Shown here piece after piece: positions 15,698 through 23,150 of a stretch of 32,160 nucleotides of DNA (position 1 is the first letter of the stretch; each line of letters opens with the position of its first letter). This stretch comes from Syntrophomonas_A sp050258735 (GTDB lineage: Bacteria > Bacillota > Syntrophomonadia > Syntrophomonadales > Syntrophomonadaceae). Below the pieces are notes generated by a model. That model saw nothing but the letters and a program-made list of their open reading frames with translations. It made no database searches and was not told the DNA's origin. Position numbers and translations under genes: made by a program. The stretch covers positions 1 to 32,160 of the forward strand of contig JBLMZJ010000056.1 of assembly GCA_050258735.1 (NCBI GenBank), written 5' to 3'.

Positions 15698-18600
15698 TTA
15701 CCAGGCAAGTTTTAGGTTTATGGTCTCTTGCTGCGGAACATAGGAGAAGCTGACTCTGCCATTCTGGATCTCATAGAGTTTTCCATCTATTGATACCAGG
15801 CCGCTGGCAGGCAGTTTACTTCCCCGGTTCCAGAAAAAGAGGGTCAGATTGACTGGTTTCCCGGGTGTGCAGGTCGGCATCACCGTGCTCACGAAATAGC
15901 GATCATCTGGCGGCAAAGACATGTCCACTATATCTCCAAATATTGATGCACTCAATAAGTATTCTGATTTATCCTGTTTATAGTCACTTAAGGATACCGA
16001 ACTATACACAACTACTTCCCAGATCCCCCCGGCGGGAGCTGAATAGGAAAGGCTGGATTCTGGCAATGCATTGGGCCCGGTTCCGGCATAGAAACTGGTC
16101 TCGGTATTCCCATTGGGGGACAAAACAACTATACGTGCTCTTCCTTTGCCATTGTCCACGGCCAATTTGAAAACTACCTTATCCGTACCCTTGGGAACCG
16201 CGAAATAATAATGCTCCATCTGGCCGGGGCCCAGTTTGCCGGGCTGCTGTAAATCTTTCAGCTTACCCAGATCAAAAGGTACTACCACCGTCTGCAAAAG
16301 AGACAGATCGGCTCCCGAACTTGCCGGGTCATCTGCCACTAAAAAACTGCTATACAAACCGGGATCTCCGGGAAGATCATAATTCACCGTCACGGTGCGT
16401 TCACTGTGAGCCGGGACTTGTACTGTATATTCCTGCGGTTTTATCCATTCACTCAACCCGCCAAGTGAAAACCGGGTCGTTGTATCTCCGGTGTTGCTCA
16501 GATGCAATAATAATGAAGCCGGGGTCATACCGCGAGCGTATAGACCGCCGACCAGACCATAACCCGGCGTATATTGCCGGGCTTCAGCAGCAGCGATCTT
16601 ACCTTTTTTATTTTGAACCTCCTCCCAGGCCGTCAGCAGGTTGATCCCGCCGAATCCCTGTTCTACCGTCTGCAGATCTTCAAGCGTCCGGGCTCCAGTT
16701 AGCAAAGCCTCGAAAACCGCAGAATGATCGTTACTATATAAAATATGCTGATTGGCATCAAGCAGTAAAGCGGCCGCACCTGCTGCATGGGGCGCCGCAA
16801 TGCTGGTGCCTTCGTCTTTGTGATATTTGATATCCGCCCACTCCGGATAGGTCGATACTGCACTGCCGGGTGCCAACAAAAGCGGTGAGGCCGAAGCATT
16901 GGCAGCGGGCCCCGCCGAACTGAAGTACCAGAGAGTTGGCTGGGGGACTACCCAGCCGTAGTCTGTCTTCCACATCTGTGGTGTGGCATACGCCCCCACC
17001 GTTATGACATTGTTTATACCGGTGGTATCAGCTACGGTGGCCAGGCCCGGTCCACTGTTGCCTGCAGCCATGCAAATAATCATACCTTTGCTTTTCCATA
17101 TGATATCGATATTTTTAGCCAGTGATGCTCTTTCTTGGTCCGACATGTCATACTGCCCCAGGCTTATCACCGCTACCCCGGCCCCCCGGTCAGCAGCCAG
17201 GCTCAATGCACTTTCCAGTTTAGCTAGTGATGTTGTTCCCTGACTATCCATTATCTTGATGACTAATAACTGGGCGTCCGGTGCCATACCGCGGACCTTC
17301 CCCTGAGCAGCTACGATGCCAGCTACTTCGGTGCCATGCCCTAAAGCATCAAAACCCAGTTTGATATATTCACTTTTTTCAGCTATCTCGCTTACGACAA
17401 TATTGAAACTTCGGTCTTGTTCTCCCTTGATCCTTACTATCTGCTGTAGTTCAGAATAGACTTTGACTCCTGCTTCGTCGTTGATCTGCCCGTCACTGTC
17501 GGTATCAATATATACGGTATCCAAAACGCCGCCTTTTTTGGAGGAGGTCAGTACCACCAGTAGCTTTTGGCCGCCAAATCCTGAATCAGCCGGTAAAAAA
17601 TCCGGTTGCAGATAACCGTATTTATAGGTCCCTTCACTATCCCCCAAACCGTTTACATCGACCCGCTGCTCACCTAACTGCAGATTGCCCCGGGAGGCCT
17701 TGACCGTATTCAAGGCCACTTTTCCTTCATTGGTCAAGTCGATGAAGTCCAGCATCTTGGCGTATCCCTCACTGGTCGTCTGCAGATCGGGATGTCCGGG
17801 ATCTATTCCGGAATCGATAACTGCTACCAACTGACCTCTGCCGGTAGCGCCGGTCCGGGCGCTGAAATCACTTACTCCCATAGCCTCGCCGGTGACCCTC
17901 AGGCTTACTGCGGCCTGCTGTTCATTGACAGGCGTCGATTTGACTGTATCTCCTGTCTCGGTTAGGGCCTCCATCCGGTCTTCCTCGCCGTCTTCGCCGG
18001 CCAGATAGGACAGCCGGCTATAATTCAAATCGACCCGGGAGGTATCCTGGCTTTCGGTGATAAGAACGAAGGCAAGTTTGCCGTTGGAGTTAAGATCCAT
18101 ATAGGCGGTTGCCGGCATTGCTATTTCCGAGACCTTTTGGCGCGCAGCTCCGCTCCAAACCGCCAAATTGTTGGCTATCTCAAAGGTTTCCGTTTTCCCG
18201 GCCACCTTTATGCTCGCCTGATGTAAAGGAAGATTGATGCTGATAATAGTACCGTAGATCTGATACTGCCCGCCCTGGTTGGCCAGCAGAGATTCCAAAA
18301 GAATTGCTGTCTCGGCGCGGGTAATATTGTTGCGGGGGCGAAAACTGCCGTCAGGGAAACCGTGGACCAGGCCATTCTCCAGTGCTGCTGCTACTGCGGG
18401 TCGAGCCCAGGAAGAAATCTCACCTTCATCAGAAAAATCGATGGTTTTTTCAGAGGGGGCTTTAGTATGCAGGCAGTTGGCCAGCATAGTGATGGCTTCC
18501 TGACGGCTGACTGCCCGGGTCGGAGAAAAACTGTCACTGGAATCACCCTGGACGATCCCCATCTCATAGGCTAATTCCACATAGCCCCTGGCCCAGCTTT

Positions 18601-18889
18601 GAGCCGTATCATCAAAGGATGACTCTCCCTTGCTGAGCACCTGGGCTTGCTGCTGAGCATTCAAGGCCCTGATCAAAAGGACCACAAATTCCTGGCGGCT
18701 TATGTAATTTCCCGGGCGATAAGAACCGCCGGGATAACCCGATATTATTTCCCGGCTTTGCAGATGCTCTATCTCCAACCCGGCCCAATGGTTACCGGTG
18801 TCAGTGAAAGCCTCCGAGCTGGCTGGGGCAATAAGCACCAGCACCATCAGAGATATTACGGCGATCAGGTATCTAAAAAAAGAATTCAT
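15698..18889 (-). CDS. Secreted SLH-domain subtilase (peptidase S8)
   Basis: Predicted cell-wall-bound serine protease. A signal peptide (residues 1-27) is followed by three S-layer homology domains (about 27-75, 90-140 and 150-202), each with GYPGGSYRP, GDSSDSFSP or GFPDGSFRP. The subtilase domain has Asp359 in AVIDSGIDPGHPD, His518 in GHGTEVAGI, Asn611 and Ser696 in GTSIAAPHAAGA. About 160 residues separate Asp and His, more than usual, and this insert contains a DTDSDGQIND calcium-loop-like segment. The C-terminal third (about 790-1063) is beta-rich, with a pre-peptidase-like domain. The ATG has GAGG 8 nt upstream. All catalytic residues are present, so it is probably active. Confidence 0.93.
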   Translation of the reverse strand: MNSFFRYLIAVISLMVLVLIAPASSEAFTDTGNHWAGLEIEHLQSREIISGYPGGSYRPGNYISRQEFVVLLIRALNAQQQAQVLSKGESSFDDTAQSWARGYVELAYEMGIVQGDSSDSFSPTRAVSRQEAITMLANCLHTKAPSEKTIDFSDEGEISSWARPAVAAALENGLVHGFPDGSFRPRNNITRAETAILLESLLANQGGQYQIYGTIISINLPLHQASIKVAGKTETFEIANNLAVWSGAARQKVSEIAMPATAYMDLNSNGKLAFVLITESQDTSRVDLNYSRLSYLAGEDGEEDRMEALTETGDTVKSTPVNEQQAAVSLRVTGEAMGVSDFSARTGATGRGQLVAVIDSGIDPGHPDLQTTSEGYAKMLDFIDLTNEGKVALNTVKASRGNLQLGEQRVDVNGLGDSEGTYKYGYLQPDFLPADSGFGGQKLLVVLTSSKKGGVLDTVYIDTDSDGQINDEAGVKVYSELQQIVRIKGEQDRSFNIVVSEIAEKSEYIKLGFDALGHGTEVAGIVAAQGKVRGMAPDAQLLVIKIMDSQGTTSLAKLESALSLAADRGAGVAVISLGQYDMSDQERASLAKNIDIIWKSKGMIICMAAGNSGPGLATVADTTGINNVITVGAYATPQMWKTDYGWVVPQPTLWYFSSAGPAANASASPLLLAPGSAVSTYPEWADIKYHKDEGTSIAAPHAAGAAALLLDANQHILYSNDHSAVFEALLTGARTLEDLQTVEQGFGGINLLTAWEEVQNKKGKIAAAEARQYTPGYGLVGGLYARGMTPASLLLHLSNTGDTTTRFSLGGLSEWIKPQEYTVQVPAHSERTVTVNYDLPGDPGLYSSFLVADDPASSGADLSLLQTVVVPFDLGKLKDLQQPGKLGPGQMEHYYFAVPKGTDKVVFKLAVDNGKGRARIVVLSPNGNTETSFYAGTGPNALPESSLSYSAPAGGIWEVVVYSSVSLSDYKQDKSEYLLSASIFGDIVDMSLPPDDRYFVSTVMPTCTPGKPVNLTLFFWNRGSKLPASGLVSIDGKLYEIQNGRVSFSYVPQQETINLKLAW

Positions 18890-18976
18890 AAATCCAACCT
18901 CGATAGAATATAAAGCCTATTACTAGAGATAGGGTTCTATGCAGGTCAGTAGATTATTGCTTTCAAATAATAACGA

Positions 18977-19597
18977 TCATTTCGAGCCTATCCCCTGCAT
19001 GATCAGATCAGCAACCTGCAGCGCCAAAATATCAGCAGGTCGTTCCCAGTCTTCGAAGATAATGGGCATATACATGGCTTCCATGCAGCCCGAAATCATC
19101 AGAGTGGCCAGGTATGGATCAACTCTTCGCAATTCACCCCTGGTTATTGCCTCCTCGACTATGGCTTTTAATCTCTCTTCTTTTTCCTTACGAATGGCAA
19201 AGCCCCATTCTTTCAATTCTTCATCGATAACATCGGTATCCCAGCAGATGATACGCGCCAGATCCTTGTTTTCGCGGGAAAAGGTGAAATGGCCCTCAAG
19301 TAAATGACAAAGCCTTTCGCGAAATCCTAATTGCTCCAGGTCCGTAGTCGCCAACTTATCATAATAGGTCTGCAAACTCCTCTCCATCAGAGCCTGGAAT
19401 AACTGGAGCTTGCTCTCAAAGTATTCATATATGGTGCCCTTGCCGATCCCTGCAACAATAGCTATCTCCTCCATGCGGGTATTATGATAGCCTTTACTGG
19501 AAAAAACCTGTACCGCAGCGTCTATTATCGAGTCCCTTTTTAAACCCCTGCCGTCACTCCGCCTCATTTTCCCGACCCCCTGCTGTACTGCGTGCAT
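18977..19597 (-). CDS. TetR/AcrR-family transcriptional regulator
   Basis: DNA-binding repressor with an N-terminal HTH: IIDAAVQVFSSKGYHNTRM, then AIVAGIGKGTIYEYFESKLQL. The C-terminal ligand domain (about 80-206) ends with a TetR_C-type LQVADLIMQGIG. Two starts are possible: ATG 19597 (GGGGA upstream) and an ATG ten codons later with GGGGG 8 nt upstream, just before MRRSDGRGLKRDSII. It follows the deacetylase gene by 17 nt. A TetR-type palindrome in front of the RND pump at 27515-27538, and a weaker copy at the TolC-like gene, make this the candidate pump repressor. No such site is visible at its own start. Confidence 0.92.
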   Translation of the reverse strand: MHAVQQGVGKMRRSDGRGLKRDSIIDAAVQVFSSKGYHNTRMEEIAIVAGIGKGTIYEYFESKLQLFQALMERSLQTYYDKLATTDLEQLGFRERLCHLLEGHFTFSRENKDLARIICWDTDVIDEELKEWGFAIRKEKEERLKAIVEEAITRGELRRVDPYLATLMISGCMEAMYMPIIFEDWERPADILALQVADLIMQGIGSK

Positions 19598-19614
19598 TAT
19601 TTTTATCCCCGGAT

Positions 19615-20970
19615 CTATATCATTAGCCCGGCTAGTGCCTGGACCACGTCCCGGCGCTGGAGTCCCGACTGTTTATTCCCTGTCCGCGGGGCATTCCAGT
19701 TGATGTTTTTGCCGGCTGCTACCCGCTGCAGGAATTCTTCGAAATCTCCAGCAGTCACAGCCTGTTCCGGTTGGAACCTCCCGTCCTGACTGCTCATCCA
19801 GCCTTTTGCCGATACCCATGCGATACCGGCAGCATAAGGGTGCCCCGGCGGTACATCGTCAAATGCCGGACCTTCGCTTTCCGCCTTTTTCAGAATCTCG
19901 GATGGCACTGTCATCATGGCCAGTTCCCCCCGGGTCAGGATTCTCTCCGGTTGGAACGTATTATTGCGATATCCGATACAGAATCCTGCCTGCTCCAGAC
20001 TGCGCACCGCCTCGAAGCACTCTGCCCGATCGTCGATATCGGTAAACGGCGACCGTTTTAAAAGTTCCGAAACGGTTATGATCTGGTAGCCTTCATCCGC
20101 CAGCAGTCTGAGCTGCCCACCCAAAGCATGAACCACCGGGGTCTGTTTTGACATATTACAGCCATCTTTCTGGAAGATGATCTGGCCGTTCAAAGCACCG
20201 GCGTCTTTCTGCAGTATCCGGCGCAGCGGTTCCACCATCAGATCAACATCTTTTTTATAATCTCCGGAGCCCGGCTTCCAGCCGCCGCCATCAAAACTGG
20301 CAGCCAGATATTGATAGCCCATAAGGCGGTAAGCATCGTACGAGGTATAACCGCCCGGGATACCGTCGATATAATGAGGCGGGCGGCTGAGTCTCATGGT
20401 AAAACCCAGCTCTTCCTCAACTAACTGATGCAGGCGCCTAAGATCTAAAATAACCTGGTCCAGGCCCTTAAAATGATCTCGTTTTCCATATATGAAACGC
20501 ATCGGCCCGAACAGGATATGAGCAAAGCCATGATTGGCCAGTTCATGTCCCCCATCCACTACACGGCGTGCCAGCTCCAGCTGGTTCGCCACCCCGGCCA
20601 GGCTGTCCTGGCCGAAATCAGGATAATGATCATAGCGTATGCCGCCCCAGGCAGCAGTGCCCAGCCTGCCGGCTTTGTCCGGATAGTTATACTCGGTAGT
20701 CCCGATCACATCAAAGGTGCCCCGGGCTTTATATTCCTTCAGCACTTCCAGCAGAACACTGGTAAGCCCCTGACCAGCCGTGGATCCAGCCATTGGATTA
20801 GGGGGTGCGGCACTGGGCCCGTCATCAAAGGTCATAGCCACCACCCGGCCATTAGCCAGCGGAGCGGTCCTCTCTATCCGCCGGACTGGGTGCATCCAGC
20901 GGCCGGCCTCGATCTGCCTGCGCTGTTTCAGATAGCGGTTGACTTTGCGTCCCATCTCAAAGAGAAACAT
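19615..20970 (-). CDS. Polysaccharide deacetylase (NodB/CE4) with C-terminal SLH repeats
   Basis: A CE4 catalytic domain occupies about residues 40-305: metal/base motif MTFDDG (46-51), HGFAH (His147, His151) and RPPHY (196-200). Family members remove N-acetyl groups from chitin-like or peptidoglycan sugars. Residues about 308-355 and 369-418 are SLH repeats (FTDIDD...NTFQP; FDDVPP...GRFQP) and a truncated third follows. No signal peptide is present: the N-terminus, MFLFEMGRKVNRYLKQRR, is short and basic, which is odd for a wall-targeted enzyme. The ATG has GGGAG about 10 nt upstream. It follows the PHP gene by 25 nt. Confidence 0.88.
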   Translation of the reverse strand: MFLFEMGRKVNRYLKQRRQIEAGRWMHPVRRIERTAPLANGRVVAMTFDDGPSAAPPNPMAGSTAGQGLTSVLLEVLKEYKARGTFDVIGTTEYNYPDKAGRLGTAAWGGIRYDHYPDFGQDSLAGVANQLELARRVVDGGHELANHGFAHILFGPMRFIYGKRDHFKGLDQVILDLRRLHQLVEEELGFTMRLSRPPHYIDGIPGGYTSYDAYRLMGYQYLAASFDGGGWKPGSGDYKKDVDLMVEPLRRILQKDAGALNGQIIFQKDGCNMSKQTPVVHALGGQLRLLADEGYQIITVSELLKRSPFTDIDDRAECFEAVRSLEQAGFCIGYRNNTFQPERILTRGELAMMTVPSEILKKAESEGPAFDDVPPGHPYAAGIAWVSAKGWMSSQDGRFQPEQAVTAGDFEEFLQRVAAGKNINWNAPRTGNKQSGLQRRDVVQALAGLMI

Positions 20971-20995
20971 GCCACAACACTCCCAGGTTTGAATT

Positions 20996-21808
20996 TCAAT
21001 CGTTGCCTATTTCCAACCATCCCTCCAGGGGCCGGTAGCCAAGACCCATTTTCCGCCCGACTTCCAGGGTGCAGCTTAATGCCAGTTTGGCCATCGGCCG
21101 GGGAATATCAGTATAATCACCAGCCAGCCATCGTTTGACTATCTGACTGGCCGGTTCATAGCAGCGGGAGGCTGCCTTCCCCCAGACCTTACCCCGCCGG
21201 TCCGCCAAGGCCTGTTTCATTGCCAGGGTCAGATTTTCCCCTTTATCCGATAAGTATTTCTCATCATACTCCAAGCAGGCTCCGCCTATTTCACCCAACC
21301 AATGGGCATCACTGCCGGCGGAAAAAGGCTTTTGCCATGTCACCGCGGTCTGAAGGGCCTGCCCGTTAGCAGCGGTATTCTTGCAGAGCGACGCCCGGCT
21401 GTTGTAGACCTCGAGCCCGTCGATCTGTTCTAACAACAGCGGATCGTGGTCCCGAAACGGTTTATAAGGGTGAGCCAGGAACACCACAGCTCCCTGCAGG
21501 TGGGCCTCCCCTACTATATCCTGCCAGTAAAACCGCCCGCGTGGATCGCGGCACAGTTCTCCTTTTTCCAGACCTTCTTTCAGAAAATACACCAGGAGGT
21601 GCCCCTGGTCCGAAGCATATTCGGCACCAGGTATTATCATCATATCCGCCGGAGCAATATCTATTGCTTCGGCAGAACCGCCAAAACTATCGTGGTCGGT
21701 GATCGCCACTCCGTCCAAACCCACCCGGCGGGCTTGTCTGATGATATCTTCCACCCGGCTGAGGGAATCAAAGGAATGACGGGAATGGATATGCAAATCA
21801 AACTTCAT
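20996..21808 (-). CDS. PHP-domain metal-dependent phosphoesterase
   Basis: The protein begins MKFDLHIHSRHSFDS, the first metal-binding motif of the PHP superfamily. ITDHDSFGG, HPYKPFRDHDP and SGSDAHWLG give the remaining ligands, as in the COG0613 (YciV/RNase AM) group. Substrates in this group are phosphonucleotides or short RNA; here the substrate is unknown. I start at the ATG 21806-21808, 10 nt after AAAGGA; an ATG three codons upstream has the SD only 2 nt away. Length is about 270 residues. It lies between the ATP-grasp gene (49 nt) and the deacetylase gene (25 nt). Confidence 0.85.
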   Translation of the reverse strand: MKFDLHIHSRHSFDSLSRVEDIIRQARRVGLDGVAITDHDSFGGSAEAIDIAPADMMIIPGAEYASDQGHLLVYFLKEGLEKGELCRDPRGRFYWQDIVGEAHLQGAVVFLAHPYKPFRDHDPLLLEQIDGLEVYNSRASLCKNTAANGQALQTAVTWQKPFSAGSDAHWLGEIGGACLEYDEKYLSDKGENLTLAMKQALADRRGKVWGKAASRCYEPASQIVKRWLAGDYTDIPRPMAKLALSCTLEVGRKMGLGYRPLEGWLEIGND

Positions 21809-21857
21809 GTCCGACATTTCCTTTCAGAACAGAAAAAATCTGCAGCATATCTCCTTT

Positions 21858-23078
21858 CTAATGCCCGGAAAAGAACTTGCCCACCGATTGAGACAGGTAT
21901 CTCAGCGAAGGCCGCAGGTCCTGCCAATCCCAAACCCCATCTCGTATTGATAAACTAAAGAGATCCCGGGTGAATTCTCCCGCAAAGGCAGCTTTATCGC
22001 TTCTAGCCTTGAGATACCCTGGAAAAGACATCAAGTCCTGAAAAATAAAACGCATCCTGGTCCCCATGCGGTAACGATCCGGGGTCCAGTTCACCGTTCC
22101 TGAGTAATCACTATGGCGGACCCCCCGGGCAGTATCATATATGGCGCAGGGAATGTCACAGCCTGCAATGATCGGCAGCGGCAGGCTTCCCCAGAAGCGG
22201 GGGTTTATCTCCATCAAACGGACATCACCGTTTGGATCCCCTTTGAATTCGACCATGGCCACTCCCTGCCATTTGAGTTCTTTCAGCAGACTGACCGCAT
22301 AACCGACCATACGATCATCCCACAGCGCTTCGCACAGGCAGCTTGGCCCGCCGGAAACGGGGTATTCCCTGATCCGGTGATGGCAGAATATCTCGACCGG
22401 TTGGCTATTCCGGTCGAAAACCGCTGAAACTCCGTAACCTCCGCCGCTCACATAACCCTGCACCAATGGGCAGGACTGCTTTTCATGCATATAGCTGTAG
22501 GCAGTCACGAAATCCCGCGCATTGTTGATGATCCGGTAACGCTGTTCCGGACCCAACTGCAGCAATTCACCCTCCCGGTACTTGATCACTACCGGGTAGT
22601 CCAGACGCTGGGAGAGCTCTTCGATATCCTCACCCTCTCCCAGAGTGGTGGTATCCGGCCCGGGTACTCCGGCCCTTCCCGCTACCTCCAGCAAACGTCC
22701 GGTATCATTGGCAAGCAGTAGGCTTTCGTAAGGAGGCACCAGCAGGTGAAAAACCTCTTCAAGTTCCCCCTGGAGCGACGACATGGCCATGACACTGTCC
22801 AGACCCGCTGCTATCAACACCGGTTTGTTGTCAAATCGCCCCGCCATCTGCCGCAGGCCGCCGATAAATGCCTGTGGGTCCCTGGGATGTGGTATCACTG
22901 CTTTTTGGCCGGTATACCGCGAATAAAAACCCAGAGCCTGGCTGAGATCGATATTTTCATATTCCAGAGCAGTCACCGGTATGCCCCGGCGGCCCAGGGA
23001 ACGAACCGCCGCCAGGCTCATACGGTAATGAACATCACTGACAATGGCATCATTAAACAAAGCGCTTATTCCCACCAA
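21858..23078 (-). CDS. ATP-grasp superfamily ligase-like protein, substrate unknown
   Basis: ATP-grasp enzymes join a carboxylate to an amine, thiol or similar through an acylphosphate. The N-terminal pre-ATP-grasp region (1-115) is followed by an ATP-binding core with K166 in VVIKYREG, a glycine-rich loop SGGGYGVSAV (211-220), VEFKGD (276-281) and metal ligands in LMEINPRFWGSLP (288-300, E290 and N292). The group resembles the predicted COG3919-type carboxylases. The TTG at 23076-23078 is accepted because AGGAG lies in the loop of a hairpin (23082-23100) 12 nt upstream; a GTG immediately after is an alternative. It opens a unit with PHP and deacetylase genes. Confidence 0.8.
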   Translation of the reverse strand: MVGISALFNDAIVSDVHYRMSLAAVRSLGRRGIPVTALEYENIDLSQALGFYSRYTGQKAVIPHPRDPQAFIGGLRQMAGRFDNKPVLIAAGLDSVMAMSSLQGELEEVFHLLVPPYESLLLANDTGRLLEVAGRAGVPGPDTTTLGEGEDIEELSQRLDYPVVIKYREGELLQLGPEQRYRIINNARDFVTAYSYMHEKQSCPLVQGYVSGGGYGVSAVFDRNSQPVEIFCHHRIREYPVSGGPSCLCEALWDDRMVGYAVSLLKELKWQGVAMVEFKGDPNGDVRLMEINPRFWGSLPLPIIAGCDIPCAIYDTARGVRHSDYSGTVNWTPDRYRMGTRMRFIFQDLMSFPGYLKARSDKAAFAGEFTRDLFSLSIRDGVWDWQDLRPSLRYLSQSVGKFFSGH

Positions 23079-23081
23079 ACT

Positions 23082-23100
23082 ACGGCAAAGCTCCTGCCGT
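23082..23100 (-). promoter_or_regulatory. Hairpin exposing the SD of the ATP-grasp gene
   Basis: On the minus strand ACGGCA and TGCCGT form a perfect 6-bp stem (23100-23095 and 23087-23082) with a 7-nt loop; AGGAG (23095-23091) spans the loop and one stem base. With the start 12 nt away, folding could adjust spacing. The structure is seen; any regulation is inference. Confidence 0.35.
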
Positions 23101-23108
23101 TTTTTGTA

Positions 23109-23117
23109 ATTATAGCA
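23109..23117 (-). promoter_or_regulatory. Extended -10 promoter of the ATP-grasp unit
   Basis: The minus strand reads TGCTATAAT (23117-23109), an extended -10 (TGn plus a perfect TATAAT). No good -35 is visible. It lies between the RND stop and the ATP-grasp start, so the ATP-grasp, PHP and deacetylase genes probably form a unit separate from the pump. Confidence 0.5.
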
Positions 23118-23150
23118 GAATCACAGCCCAGCCGCATATCGATGCAATCC

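Noticed and set aside
23082..23105. Plus-strand hairpin followed by six T, resembling a terminator
   Set aside because: No plus-strand gene precedes it. On the minus strand the same structure lies in the leader of the ATP-grasp gene, which explains it better.
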